Below are positions 25,570 through 34,769 of a stretch of 64,000 nucleotides of DNA, in pieces. The position numbers and the translations under genes were made by a program. Numbering within the stretch: position 1 is the stretch's first letter; every line of letters starts with the position of its first letter. The notes beneath the pieces were generated by a model. That model made no database searches. It was given only the letters and a program-made list of their open reading frames with translations, and had not been told where the DNA came from. Source of the stretch: Pseudomonas sp. RIT288 (GTDB taxonomy: Bacteria > Pseudomonadota > Gammaproteobacteria > Pseudomonadales > Pseudomonadaceae); NCBI RefSeq assembly GCF_000631985.1, contig NZ_JFYN01000016.1:1-64000 (forward strand), given 5' to 3'.

Positions 25570-26532
25570 CTATGTCGATTTATGTAGCGGCTTGTTGCCA
25601 CCCAAGTGCTTTGCCCCGCCACTGGCGATCAACTCGGCCAGCGCGGATACATCAAGCAATGCACACATGTGCTCTATCACCGTGCCGGCGAGCCATGGCC
25701 GCTGACCCCGATGACTTCTCCATTTGATTTCATTCGGATCCAGACGCAACGAACGGCTGACCTGATGCACCGCCAGGCCCCATTCGTAACCTTGTACCGA
25801 AATCACGTACTGCAGGCCCTGACGGAAGTCATCACGATAGCGATCCGGCATGACCCAACGCGCCGTGTCCAACACCTTCAGATTGCCGGCCTGGCTCGGC
25901 AGAATCCCGAGGAACCATTCCGGTTGCCCGAACAGCGGCGTCAACTCGTGGCCGGCCAGCGAATAGATCGAACCGAGGCACACCAGCGGCACCGCCAAGG
26001 TAAGCCCGGCAACATCGAATAACAGGCACTCGAAGGCTTCGGCAGCCCAGGCCGGACGGCCATCGGCTTCCACCGGTGGCGGCGTGTTGCTCGGCGGCAG
26101 GTGAACTTCCACCACCGGCGGTACCCGCGTCTGCTCGACGGGTGCCGGTGCCACCGGCGCCGGTTCGGCCACGACCGGCTCCGGCGCGGCTTTCAGCAAC
26201 TGGGTTTGCAACAGCGGTGCGAGTGTCGAAACCGGCGCGCGCGGCGGCTCGGCTTCTTCGATCAGTGCCACCGGTGCCTTGGCGATCGGTGCGGCGGCAG
26301 GCGCGACCACCGGTGCGGCAGGCTTGGTAGCCTTCTGCGCATCACGCGCCTGCTCCTCCAATACCGCAGCCTGGAACTCGTCGAGCGCCGCAGCACTTTC
26401 GACCACCTCGACCCGCGCCTCGACCTGCACTTCCACTGGCGGCAACTCGTCAGGAATTTCCTGCAGCAAACTGTCCAGATAGGACTGCAAGGCCAACTGC
26501 GGTTTCGACGTCAACTTCACCGGCCGATTCAT
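25570..26532 (-). CDS. parP: ParP-like polar chemotaxis protein with CheW-type domain
   Basis: A 320-residue protein. The ATG at 26532 (MNRPVKLTSK) was taken; a TTG two codons upstream is less likely. Residues 1-40 are a short helical segment, about 40-165 a Pro/Ala/Val-rich linker (APVVAPAAAPIAKAPVALIE), and about 165-310 a CheW-like domain (AFECLLFDVAGLTLAVPLVC, LGILPSQAGNLKVLDTARWV). Adjacent to parC and cheW, it matches ParP, which in Vibrio links ParC to CheA arrays at the pole. The assignment rests on context and domain layout. Confidence 0.82.
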   Translation of the reverse strand: MNRPVKLTSKPQLALQSYLDSLLQEIPDELPPVEVQVEARVEVVESAAALDEFQAAVLEEQARDAQKATKPAAPVVAPAAAPIAKAPVALIEEAEPPRAPVSTLAPLLQTQLLKAAPEPVVAEPAPVAPAPVEQTRVPPVVEVHLPPSNTPPPVEADGRPAWAAEAFECLLFDVAGLTLAVPLVCLGSIYSLAGHELTPLFGQPEWFLGILPSQAGNLKVLDTARWVMPDRYRDDFRQGLQYVISVQGYEWGLAVHQVSRSLRLDPNEIKWRSHRGQRPWLAGTVIEHMCALLDVSALAELIASGGAKHLGGNKPLHKST

Positions 26533-26543
26533 GCGCAACTCCC

Positions 26544-26664
26544 TGTAGGAGCTGCCGCAGGTTCGGTGCCGCGTTCGGACGATCTTTTGATCTTTTCAGG
26601 AGCAACGCCAGGCAAGATCACAAGATCGTCCGAACGCGGCACCGAACCTGCGGCAGCTCCTACA
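26544..26664. repeat. Extended-arm REP inverted pair
   Basis: Arms TGTAGGAGCTGCCGCAGG and CCTGCGGCAGCTCCTACA carry an extra matched block in both arms (TTCGGTGCCGCGTTCGGAC on the left and its complement on the right) before GATCTTTTGATC. A different REP subtype from the others here. Lies between parC and parP. Confidence 0.9.
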
Positions 26665-26680
26665 CGAATTGAGATCATGC

Positions 26681-27469
26681 TCAGGCCACCTGCGGAACAA
26701 GTTGTTGCGCCAGCAGATGCTTGAGCAGCGCGCGGTAAGCCAGCACGCCACGACTCTTGCCATCGAATTGCGAAGGCGTGACCCCGGCCCGACTGGCGTC
26801 GCGCAGACGGGTATCGACCGGGATGTAACCCTGCCAGATCTCTTCCGGGAATTTGTCACGCAGCACGCGCAAGGTGCCCAGCGACGCCTGGGTGCGGCGG
26901 TCGAACAGGGTCGGCACGATGCTGAACGGCAGCGCCTGTTTGCGCGAGCGGTTGATCATCGCCAGGGTGTTGACCATGCGTTCCAGGCCTTTGACGGCCA
27001 GGTGCTCGGTCTGCACCGGGATCACCAGTTGCTGGCTCGCGGCCAGGGCGTTGACCATCAACACACCGAGCAACGGCGGGCTGTCGATGATCGCGTAATC
27101 GAAGTCCTGCCACAGCTGCGCCAGACTCTTGGCGATTACCAGCCCCAAGCCACTCTGCCCCGGCGACTGGCGCTCGAGGGTGGCCAGTGCGGTACTCGAC
27201 GGCAACAGGGAAATACGTTCGTCGCTGGTCGACAGCAGCAACTGCCCAGGCAAGCCTTGCGGCACACTGCCCTTGTGCAGAAACAGGTCGTAGTTGCTGT
27301 GTTCCAGGCTGTCGGGGTCGTAGCCGAAATAGCTGGTCATCGAGCCGTGCGGGTCGAGATCGACCACAACCACGCGCTTGCCCGCCTCCGCCAGCAATCC
27401 GGCTAAAGCGATGGAAGATGTGGTTTTACCGACACCACCCTTTTGATTGGCGACTGCCCAGACTCTCAT
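26681..27469 (-). CDS. parC: ParA-family ATPase ParC (polar chemosensory array positioning)
   Basis: A 262-residue deviant-Walker ATPase. NQKGGVGKTTSS at residues 8-19 is the Walker A with the signature Lys; VVVDLDPHGSM near 35 and DYAIIDSPPLLGVLMVN near 117 complete the site. It is far from any parS/parB and inside the che cluster, matching ParC, which places chemotaxis arrays at the pole together with ParP. Confidence 0.9.
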   Translation of the reverse strand: MRVWAVANQKGGVGKTTSSIALAGLLAEAGKRVVVVDLDPHGSMTSYFGYDPDSLEHSNYDLFLHKGSVPQGLPGQLLLSTSDERISLLPSSTALATLERQSPGQSGLGLVIAKSLAQLWQDFDYAIIDSPPLLGVLMVNALAASQQLVIPVQTEHLAVKGLERMVNTLAMINRSRKQALPFSIVPTLFDRRTQASLGTLRVLRDKFPEEIWQGYIPVDTRLRDASRAGVTPSQFDGKSRGVLAYRALLKHLLAQQLVPQVA

Positions 27470-27512
27470 TCGGTTCGTTCCTCCCGGCCGAGATGCTCGA
27501 CCGAGACATAGC

Positions 27513-28403
27513 TCAGCGTATTAATGCGGGCGACGGAGAATTGACGGCACTCTCGCGTCCCGGCGTCTTGACCGGGGACGGTGCAGTTTGTGTGCCAGCG
27601 CGCTTCAATGCCGCGTCCGGTTGCGCATTGGCGGTACCGGTACCGGTCAGACTGCGGCGCACATCGAGGTTGCGCGACACTACCAACACCACACGACGGT
27701 TTTTCGCACGGCCTTCGGCGGTGGCGTTGTTGGCTACCGGCTGAAACTCACCGTAACCCACCGAGGCCAGCCGGCCAGGGTTCACGCCTTGCATCGCCAA
27801 CATCCGCACGATGCTCGCCGAGCGCGCCGAGGACAATTCCCAGTTGGTCGGGTACTGCGCGGTACGGATCGGCTGATCGTCGGTGAAGCCTTCGACGTGG
27901 ATCGGGTTGTCGAACGGTTTGAGGATCGCCGCGACCTTGTCGATGATATTGAAGGCGATGTCGCTCGGCATCGCGTCGCCGCTGCCGAACAACAGGCTGG
28001 AATTGAGTTCGATCTCGACCCACAACTCGTTGCCGCGCACGGTCATCTGATTGGAGCTGATCAAGTCGCCGAACGCCGCACTGATGTCATCGGCGATGCT
28101 TTTCAGCGGATCGCTGGCCCCGGCGATACCGGCGTCAACCTGCTCGCTGTCCTTGACCAGCGGCTTGGCCGGGGTCACGGTCTTTGGCCGCTCCTCACCG
28201 ATCGGGATCGGCTTGAGCGAGCGATCGGAGTCGGTGAAAACCCCGATCAGCGCCTCGGAAATGACCTTGTACTTGCCTTCGTTGATCGACGAGATCGAGT
28301 ACATCACCACAAAGAACGCGAACAACAGCGTGATGAAATCCGCGTAGGACACGAGCCAGCGCTCGTGATTAACGTGTTCTTCCTGATGCCTGCGGCGAGC
28401 CAT
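27513..28403 (-). CDS. motD: Flagellar stator protein MotD
   Basis: A 296-residue MotB-type stator. Residues 1-20 are basic (MARRRHQEEHVNHERW), a single membrane helix carries the proton-binding Asp (VSYADFITLLFAFFVVMYS, D22), and the OmpA-like peptidoglycan-binding domain is about 145-255 (GFTDDQPIRTAQYPTNWELS, ANNATAEGRAKNRRVVLVVS). Partner of MotC; pseudomonads have a second stator set, MotAB, elsewhere. Confidence 0.95.
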   Translation of the reverse strand: MARRRHQEEHVNHERWLVSYADFITLLFAFFVVMYSISSINEGKYKVISEALIGVFTDSDRSLKPIPIGEERPKTVTPAKPLVKDSEQVDAGIAGASDPLKSIADDISAAFGDLISSNQMTVRGNELWVEIELNSSLLFGSGDAMPSDIAFNIIDKVAAILKPFDNPIHVEGFTDDQPIRTAQYPTNWELSSARSASIVRMLAMQGVNPGRLASVGYGEFQPVANNATAEGRAKNRRVVLVVSRNLDVRRSLTGTGTANAQPDAALKRAGTQTAPSPVKTPGRESAVNSPSPALIR

Positions 28404-28418
28404 AGTCCATTACCCCCA

Positions 28419-29159
28419 TCAATCCATGAAGCCCTGAAGCTTCAGCTCGATAGAGCGAGGGTTTTCACCTTCGGCGATCGACAAAATACCTTCCAACAAC
28501 ATTTCGCGATAACGCGACTGCCGCAACGCGATTGACTTGAGCTTGGCCGCCACCGGCAGCAACACCAGGTTGGCACTGGCCACGCCATAGATGGTCGCGA
28601 CGAACGCCACGGCAATACCGCTGCCCAGTTGCGTCGGATCAGCGAGGTTGCCCATCACGTGGATCAGGCCCATTACCGCACCGATGATGCCGATGGTCGG
28701 CGCATAGCCGCCCATGCTTTCGAAGACTTTGGCAGCCTCGATGTCGCGGGCTTCCTGAGTGTAGAAATCCACTTCGAGGATGCTGCGGATCGCTTCCGGC
28801 TCGGCGCCGTCAACCAGCAGTTGCAAGCCCTTGCGCGAGTAGTTGTCCGGCTCGGCATCAGCGACACCTTCCAGGCCGAGCAAGCCTTCCTTGCGCGCGG
28901 TGAGGCTCCAGTTGACCACGCGGTCGATGCCGCCGGCCAGGTCCACGCGCGGTGGAAACAGGATCCAGGCGAGAATCTGCATGGCACGCTTGAAGGCGCT
29001 CATCGGCGATTGCAACAGCGCTGCACCGATGGTGCCCCCGAGAACGATCAGCGCGGCCGGGCCGTTGGCCAGCGCGCCGAGGTGACCGCCTTCAAGGAAG
29101 TTGCCGCCGATGATGGCGACGAACGCCAGGATAATCCCGATAAGGCTTAGAACATCCAT
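28419..29159 (-). CDS. motC: Flagellar stator protein MotC
   Basis: A 246-residue MotA-type stator with four membrane helices, from MDVLSLIGIILAF; a GTG three codons upstream is less likely. The cytoplasmic loop (about 85-150) carries the torque-generating charges, and VFESMGGYAPTIGIIGAVMG near 140-160 is the conserved helix-3 start. The start overlaps the cheB stop by 1 nt (TGATG). Confidence 0.95.
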   Translation of the reverse strand: MDVLSLIGIILAFVAIIGGNFLEGGHLGALANGPAALIVLGGTIGAALLQSPMSAFKRAMQILAWILFPPRVDLAGGIDRVVNWSLTARKEGLLGLEGVADAEPDNYSRKGLQLLVDGAEPEAIRSILEVDFYTQEARDIEAAKVFESMGGYAPTIGIIGAVMGLIHVMGNLADPTQLGSGIAVAFVATIYGVASANLVLLPVAAKLKSIALRQSRYREMLLEGILSIAEGENPRSIELKLQGFMD

Positions 29160-30301
29160 CAGATACACGCCTCGACGATGTGCTTGCCGATGTCGTCCAG
29201 GCCGTAGACCGCGTCAGCCAGATCGGCTTTGACGATGGCCATCGGCATGCCGTAGATCACACAGCTTGCCTCATCCTGCGCCCACACCGAGCTGCCGCCC
29301 TGCTTGAGCAGACGTGCGCCTTCGCGACCGTCGGCGCCCATGCCGGTGAGAACCACCGCCAGAACTTTGTCACCGTAAGACTTGGCCGCAGAACCGAAGG
29401 TGATGTCCACGCACGGCTTGTAGTTCAGACGCTCGTCGCCCGGCAGGATCTTCACCGCGCCACGGCCGTCGATCATCATCTGCTTGCCACCCGGGGCCAG
29501 CAGCGCCAGGCCCGGACGCAGGATGTCGCCATCCTCGGCTTCCTTGACGCTGATGCGGCACAGTTTGTCCAGGCGCTCGGCAAACGCCTTGGTGAACGCC
29601 GCCGGCATGTGCTGGATCAGCACGATCGGCGCCGGGAAGTTCGCCGGCAACTGAGTCAGCACTCGTTGCAGCGCAACCGGGCCGCCGGTCGAGGTACCGA
29701 TGGCAACCAGTTTGTAGGCTTTGCGTTTCGGTGCCGGCGACGAAGCGCTGGCAGCTGGCGCACGAGCAGGTGCTGGAGCCGGCGCCGGACGCGTCGGAGC
29801 AGCAGCGCTGTGGCTGCTGAAACTCGAAGCCGCTGGAGCCGGGGCTGGCGCAGGCGTTGGTGCAGCAGCCGGAGCCGGCGCACTGTAGGCACTGAAACGA
29901 CGGTTACTGCGCGAGATGCTGTGGACCTTCTCGCACAGCAGTTGCTTGACCTTCTCGGGGTTACGCGAGATGTCTTCGAAATTCTTCGGCAGGAAATCCA
30001 CCGCACCGGCGTCCAGCGCATCCAGGGTAACCCGGGCGCCTTCGTGCGTCAGCGAGGAGAACATCAACACCGGGGTCGGGCAGCGCTGCATGATGTGCCG
30101 CACCGCCGTGATGCCATCCATCATCGGCATCTCGTAGTCCATGGTGATCACGTCCGGCTTGAGGGCCAGGGCCTGATCGATCGCCTCTTTACCGTTGGTG
30201 GCCGTGCCGACCACCTGGATGCTCGGATCCGCTGAAAGAATTTCCGAGACGCGGCGGCGGAAAAAACCCGAATCGTCCACCACCAGGACTTTGACTGCCA
30301 T
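29159..30301 (-). CDS. cheB: Chemotaxis-specific methylesterase CheB
   Basis: A 380-residue response regulator and receptor methylesterase/deamidase. Receiver domain residues 1-120 with phospho-acceptor D55 (VITMDYEMP), a long Pro/Ala-rich linker (about 140-190), and a catalytic domain with the Ser in AIGTSTGGPVALQ, His in VLIQHMPAAFT and Asp in LTGMGADGREG. The start at 30301 gives MAVKVLVVDD. Confidence 0.96.
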   Translation of the reverse strand: MAVKVLVVDDSGFFRRRVSEILSADPSIQVVGTATNGKEAIDQALALKPDVITMDYEMPMMDGITAVRHIMQRCPTPVLMFSSLTHEGARVTLDALDAGAVDFLPKNFEDISRNPEKVKQLLCEKVHSISRSNRRFSAYSAPAPAAAPTPAPAPAPAASSFSSHSAAAPTRPAPAPAPARAPAASASSPAPKRKAYKLVAIGTSTGGPVALQRVLTQLPANFPAPIVLIQHMPAAFTKAFAERLDKLCRISVKEAEDGDILRPGLALLAPGGKQMMIDGRGAVKILPGDERLNYKPCVDITFGSAAKSYGDKVLAVVLTGMGADGREGARLLKQGGSSVWAQDEASCVIYGMPMAIVKADLADAVYGLDDIGKHIVEACI

Positions 30302-30350
30302 AAACACTCCATTAGGTGCAGCGGGACGTCATCGCCCCGCCGCCCCGGAT

Positions 30351-32630
30351 TCAAATACGCTTCGTCGCGTAACGCTTGAGCATGCTTGGAACATCGAGAA
30401 TCAGCGCGATGCGGCCGTCACCGGTGATGGTGGCGCCGGACATGCCCGGAGTGCCCTGCAGCATTTTGCCCAATGGCTTGATGACCACTTCTTCCTGGCC
30501 GACCAGTTGATCGACGACGAAGCCGATCCGCTGGGTGCCCACCGAAAGGATCACCACATGGCCTTCGCGCTGCTCTTCGTGAGCGGCGGAGCTGACCAGC
30601 CAGCGCTTGAGGTAGAACAATGGCAGCGCCTTGTCCCGCACGATCACCACTTCCTGGCCATCCACCACGTTGGTGGTCGACAGGTCGAGGTGGAAGATTT
30701 CGTTGACGTTGACCAACGGGAACGCAAACGCCTGATTGCCGAGCATCACCATCAGGGTCGGCATGATCGCAAGGGTCAGCGGCACCTTGATGACGATCTT
30801 CGAGCCCTGGCCCTTGGTCGAGTAGATGTTGATCGAGCCGTTGAGCTGGGAAATCTTGGTCTTCACCACGTCCATGCCGACACCGCGGCCGGACACGTCG
30901 GAGATCTCGGTCTTGGTCGAGAAACCCGGGGCGAAGATCAGGTTGTAGCACTCGGTATCGCTCAGGCGATCGGCCGCGTCCTTGTCCATCACACCGCGTT
31001 TTACCGCGATCGAACGCAGGACGTTCGGGTCCATGCCCTTGCCGTCGTCGGAGATCGACAACAGGATATGGTCGCCTTCCTGCTCGGCTGCCAGAACCAC
31101 GCGACCACCACGGGCCTTGCCCGAAGCTTCGCGTTCTTCCGGCGACTCGATGCCGTGGTCGACCGCGTTGCGCACCAAGTGGACCAGCGGGTCGGCCAGG
31201 GCCTCGACAAGGTTTTTGTCGAGGTCGGTTTCTTCACCCACCAGTTCCAGGTTGATCTCTTTCTTGAGCTGGCGCGCGAGGTCGCGAACCAGACGCGGGA
31301 AGCGCCCGAAGACCTTCTTGATCGGCTGCATCCGGGTCTTCATCACCGCAGTCTGCAAGTCAGCCGTGACCACGTCGAGGTTCGACACAGCCTTGGACAT
31401 GGCTTCGTCGCCGCTATTGAGACCCAGGCGCACCAGACGGTTACGCACCAGCACCAACTCGCCGACCATGTTCATGATTTCGTCGAGACGCGCGGTATCG
31501 ACCCGCACGGTGGTCTCGGCTTCGCTCGCCGGTTTTTCCGGTGGTGGCGCAGCGGCGGCACGGGCCGGCGCCGGTGCAGCAGCAGCGGCTGGCTTCGGCG
31601 TTTCGGCTTTTGGCTCAGGCTTGGGTGCAGCCTTCGGCGCAGCAGCCGGAGCGGCGGCCTTGGCGGCAGGCGCTGCCACGGTCGATGCGGTGCCAGCAGC
31701 CGCGGCGCCAACGTCGGTGAACTTGCCTTTGCCGTGCAACTCGTCGAGCAGCGATTCGAATTCGTGATCGCTGATCAGATCGCTGCCGGCAGCCGCAGCC
31801 GCCGGTGCAGCAGGCGCAACCGGTGCCGAGGCGATCGCCGACTCCAGCGCTTCCACGGCGAAGTTGCCCTTGCCGTGCAACTGATCGAGCAGTGCTTCGA
31901 ATTCGTCGTCGGTGATGTCCGAGCTGTCACCCGCCGCCGGTGCCGCCGGAGCAGCCGCTGCCGGTGCCACGGCATCCGCCGCGAACTGGCCTTTGCCGTG
32001 CAGTTGATCGAGCAACGACTCGAATTCGGCGTCGGTGATTTCATCGCTGGCGGCCGCATCGGCAGCCGCCGCAGGTGCAACAGCGCTCGGGGCTTCGGCT
32101 TCGGCCTTGACGGCGTTCAGCGAATCCAGCAGCTGTTCGAATTCGTTATCGGTGATGTCGCCCGAATCGCTCGAATCGCCTTCGACGACCAGTTCTTCGA
32201 TCATCTCGGCCACTGGCGAAGCCGGAGCTTCGTCGGCCGATTGCGGCTCGGCCAGACGCGCCAGCGCGGCCAGCAGTTCCGGGGTTGCAGCAGTGATCGG
32301 TGCACGTTCACGGACTTCGCTGAACATGCTGTTCACCGCGTCCAGTGCTTCAAGCACCACGTCCATCAGTTCTGCATCAACGCGACGCTCACCCTTGCGC
32401 AGGATGTCGAACACGTTTTCGGCGATGTGACAGCACTCCACCAGCTCGTTGAGCTGAAGGAAGCCGGCGCCCCCTTTTACAGTGTGGAAACCGCGAAAAA
32501 TTGCGTTGAGCAGATCTGCATCATCCGGGCGGCTTTCCAGCTCGACCAGTTGTTCTGACAGTTGCTCAAGAATCTCGCCGGCCTCAACCAGGAAATCCTG
32601 AAGGATCTCTTCATCGGCGCCGAAGCTCAT
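30351..32630 (-). CDS. cheA: Chemotaxis histidine kinase CheA
   Basis: A 759-residue kinase. The Hpt (P1) domain is residues 1-110 with phospho-acceptor H49 in FRGFHTVKGGAGF. Residues 130-375 are an Ala/Pro-rich linker with four copies of a motif like ITDDEFEALLDQLHGKG (see finding); no obvious globular P2 was recognised. Dimerisation from about 378 (RLDEIMNMVGELVLVRNRL), ATPase with NAVDHGIE, DDGKGMD and GRGVGMDVVK, and a CheW-like P5 domain at the end. Flanked by cheZ and cheB. Confidence 0.97.
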   Translation of the reverse strand: MSFGADEEILQDFLVEAGEILEQLSEQLVELESRPDDADLLNAIFRGFHTVKGGAGFLQLNELVECCHIAENVFDILRKGERRVDAELMDVVLEALDAVNSMFSEVRERAPITAATPELLAALARLAEPQSADEAPASPVAEMIEELVVEGDSSDSGDITDNEFEQLLDSLNAVKAEAEAPSAVAPAAAADAAASDEITDAEFESLLDQLHGKGQFAADAVAPAAAAPAAPAAGDSSDITDDEFEALLDQLHGKGNFAVEALESAIASAPVAPAAPAAAAAGSDLISDHEFESLLDELHGKGKFTDVGAAAAGTASTVAAPAAKAAAPAAAPKAAPKPEPKAETPKPAAAAAPAPARAAAAPPPEKPASEAETTVRVDTARLDEIMNMVGELVLVRNRLVRLGLNSGDEAMSKAVSNLDVVTADLQTAVMKTRMQPIKKVFGRFPRLVRDLARQLKKEINLELVGEETDLDKNLVEALADPLVHLVRNAVDHGIESPEEREASGKARGGRVVLAAEQEGDHILLSISDDGKGMDPNVLRSIAVKRGVMDKDAADRLSDTECYNLIFAPGFSTKTEISDVSGRGVGMDVVKTKISQLNGSINIYSTKGQGSKIVIKVPLTLAIMPTLMVMLGNQAFAFPLVNVNEIFHLDLSTTNVVDGQEVVIVRDKALPLFYLKRWLVSSAAHEEQREGHVVILSVGTQRIGFVVDQLVGQEEVVIKPLGKMLQGTPGMSGATITGDGRIALILDVPSMLKRYATKRI

Positions 32631-32684
32631 TAATGGGGTGCTCCTACAGGTCTAAAAACCCAAAAAACCTAAAATTCCAAAACT

Positions 32685-33473
32685 CTAGAATCCAAGGCTG
32701 GATAACAAATCGTCCACATCGTCCTGACCGGACACAACGTCTTCTCGTTTATCGGCATGAATCTGCGGACCTTCACCCTGCGAGAGATGTTTTTGTGGAT
32801 CTTTTTCTGCAAGCATCGCGGCACGGTCATGTTCGATGCCCGCAAAGCGGTCAACCTGACTGGCCATGAGTACGAGTTTGAGCAAATTGCTTTCGACTTC
32901 GGTGACCAGTTGGGTCACACGCTTGATCACCTGACCGGTGAGGTCCTGGTAATCCTGAGCCAGCAGGATGTCGTTCAGGTTGCTCGACACCGCACGGTTG
33001 TCCGTGCTGCTGCGTGACAGAAAACCGTCGACCCGGCGCGCCAGCTCGCGGAACTCTTCAGCCCCGACCTCGCGACGCATGAAGCGGCCCCAATCGGTGC
33101 TCAGCGCCTGGGCTTCTTCAGCCAGGCCATTGACCACCGGGGTGGCGCTTTCCACCAGATCCATGGTGCGGTTGGCCGCGGCTTCGGTCAGCTTGACCAC
33201 ATAGCCCAGGCGCTCGGTGGCGTCGGTGATTTGCGACACTTCCTCGGCCTGCGGCATGTGCGGATCGATCTGGAAATTGACGATCGCACTGTGCAGTTCG
33301 CGTGTGAGCTTGCCCACTTCCTGATACAGGCCGCGGTCTCGGGTCTGATTGAGCTCATGGATCAGTTGCACAGCGTCGCCGAACCTGCCTTTTTCAAGGC
33401 TCTCGACCAGTTCGACCGCGTGTTTTTTCAGGGTCGACTCGAAATCGCCCTGTGAAGATTCGTTATGCTCCAT
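32685..33473 (-). CDS. cheZ: CheY-P phosphatase CheZ
   Basis: A 262-residue helical phosphatase from MEHNESSQGD. It forms a long four-helix bundle; the active-site motif is in AQDYQDLTGQVIKRV near 145 (D and Q of the family). The C-terminal GQDDVDDLLSSLGF peptide is the CheY-P-binding tail. It follows cheY. Confidence 0.95.
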   Translation of the reverse strand: MEHNESSQGDFESTLKKHAVELVESLEKGRFGDAVQLIHELNQTRDRGLYQEVGKLTRELHSAIVNFQIDPHMPQAEEVSQITDATERLGYVVKLTEAAANRTMDLVESATPVVNGLAEEAQALSTDWGRFMRREVGAEEFRELARRVDGFLSRSSTDNRAVSSNLNDILLAQDYQDLTGQVIKRVTQLVTEVESNLLKLVLMASQVDRFAGIEHDRAAMLAEKDPQKHLSQGEGPQIHADKREDVVSGQDDVDDLLSSLGF

Positions 33474-33490
33474 AGCTCCCCCGCGCGTCA

Positions 33491-33862
33491 TCAGCCGATG
33501 CGTTCGAAAATCTTCTCGATTTTGTCTTTCAACGCCTGAGCCGTGAAAGGTTTGACCACGTAGCCGTTCACACCGGCCTGAGCAGCCTCGATGATTTGCT
33601 CGCGCTTGGCTTCAGCGGTCACCATCAGCACGGGCAGATGCTTGAGCTTTTCATCGGCACGCACGTGGCGCAGCAAGTCGATACCGGTCATGCCCGGCAT
33701 GTTCCAGTCCGTCACCAGAAAGTCGATGCTGCCGCTGTTGAGTACCGGAATGGCGGTAGTGCCATCGTCGGCCTCGACGGTGTTGGTGAACCCAAGATCC
33801 CGCAGCAGGTTCTTGATGATCCGCCGCATCGTTGAGAAGTCATCAACGATGAGGATTTTCAT
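33491..33862 (-). CDS. cheY: Chemotaxis response regulator CheY
   Basis: A single-domain receiver of 123 residues from MKILIVDDFS. D7/D8, phospho-acceptor D52 (LVTDWNMPGM), Thr and Lys (VMVTAEAKRE, YVVKPFTA) are all present. The strong GGAGG (33880-33884) is 17 bases from this ATG but only 5 from an in-frame TTG at 33874, so a four-residue N-terminal extension is possible. Signals to FliM. Confidence 0.95.
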   Translation of the reverse strand: MKILIVDDFSTMRRIIKNLLRDLGFTNTVEADDGTTAIPVLNSGSIDFLVTDWNMPGMTGIDLLRHVRADEKLKHLPVLMVTAEAKREQIIEAAQAGVNGYVVKPFTAQALKDKIEKIFERIG

Positions 33863-33928
33863 GTCTTTGTTCAATTCGACCTCCAAGCAGTCTTAAACGC
33901 GCCCAGCACCTGGACGCGCCACTTCAAT

Positions 33929-33955
33929 CAATCGGCGCAGCACTCGAAGACTGTC
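33929..33955 (-). promoter_or_regulatory. Candidate sigma-28 promoter of cheYZA...
   Basis: On the - strand GACAGTCT, 11 bp, GCCGATTG resembles TAAAGTTT-N11-GCCGATAA (5/8 and 6/8) with exact spacing, about 60 bp before cheY. Confidence 0.45.
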
Positions 33956-34028
33956 TGGAGCACAACAGAGCAAGACCGGTGCCGTTCATCACCGCACCAG
34001 CCTCGTTCGCAGTGTCCCCACACTGCCT

Positions 34029-34769
34029 TCAGCGCGCTCGCCACTCCCCCAAACGCCCCCGCAAACGGGCCGCGCACTGGCTGTGTAACTGGCTGACCCG
34101 CGATTCACTGACGCCAAGGACTTCACCGATCTCCTTGAGGTTCAGCTCTTCGTCGTAGTACAGCGCCAACACCAGTCGCTCACGCTCCGGCAAATTGGCA
34201 ATCGCGTCCGCCAGCGCCGCCTGGAAGCGTTCATCTTCCAGATCGCGTGACGGCTCAAGATGAGCACTGGCGCCATCCTCGTGCAGCCCTTCGTGTTCGC
34301 CGTCCTGCAACAGGTCGTCGAAACTGAACAAGCGGCTGCCCAGGGTGTCATTCAAAATCCCGTAGTAATCGTCGAGACTCAATTGGAGTTCGGCCGCAAC
34401 CTCGTGATCTTTAGCGTCACGGCCGGTTTTAGCTTCAATTGCGCGAATTGCGTCGCTGACCATACGGGTATTACGGTGAACCGAGCGTGGTGCCCAGTCC
34501 CCTTTGCGCACTTCGTCGAGCATCGCGCCGCGGATCCGAATGCCCGCGTACGTTTCGAAACTGGCGCCTTTGCTGGCGTCGTATTTGGTCGAGACTTCGA
34601 GCAAGCCGATCATCCCGGCCTGAATCAGGTCTTCAACCTGCACACTCGCCGGCAAGCGCGCCAGCAGGTGATAGGCAATGCGCTTGACCAGTGGCGCGTA
34701 ACGCTCGATCAACTCGTACTGCGCGTCACGTGCCGATTTCTTGTAGTAGTTCATACCGCTTGCGGTCAT
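34029..34769 (-). CDS. fliA: Flagellar sigma factor FliA (sigma-28)
   Basis: A 246-residue sigma-70-family factor. The start at 34769 (MTASGMNYYKK) overlaps the fleN stop (ATGA); MNYYKK at 34754 is an alternative. Region 2 LPASVQVEDLIQAGMIGLLE is near 38-57, region 3 GAMLDEVRKGDWAPRSVHRN near 82-101, and region 4 HTH LKEIGEVLGVSESRVSQLHS near 210. Directs late flagellar genes; restrained by FlgM (encoded elsewhere). Confidence 0.96.
   Translation of the reverse strand: MTASGMNYYKKSARDAQYELIERYAPLVKRIAYHLLARLPASVQVEDLIQAGMIGLLEVSTKYDASKGASFETYAGIRIRGAMLDEVRKGDWAPRSVHRNTRMVSDAIRAIEAKTGRDAKDHEVAAELQLSLDDYYGILNDTLGSRLFSFDDLLQDGEHEGLHEDGASAHLEPSRDLEDERFQAALADAIANLPERERLVLALYYDEELNLKEIGEVLGVSESRVSQLHSQCAARLRGRLGEWRAR

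Noticed and set aside
30195..32558. A 787-codon + strand open frame opposite cheB/cheA, and similar long antisense frames (for example opposite the second fliK-like gene at 22749-24200 and opposite ccmF at 18718-20145)
   Set aside because: They mirror highly GC-biased real genes, have no plausible starts or recognisable domains, and are rich in His/Arg/Gln as expected for antisense of Pseudomonas genes.
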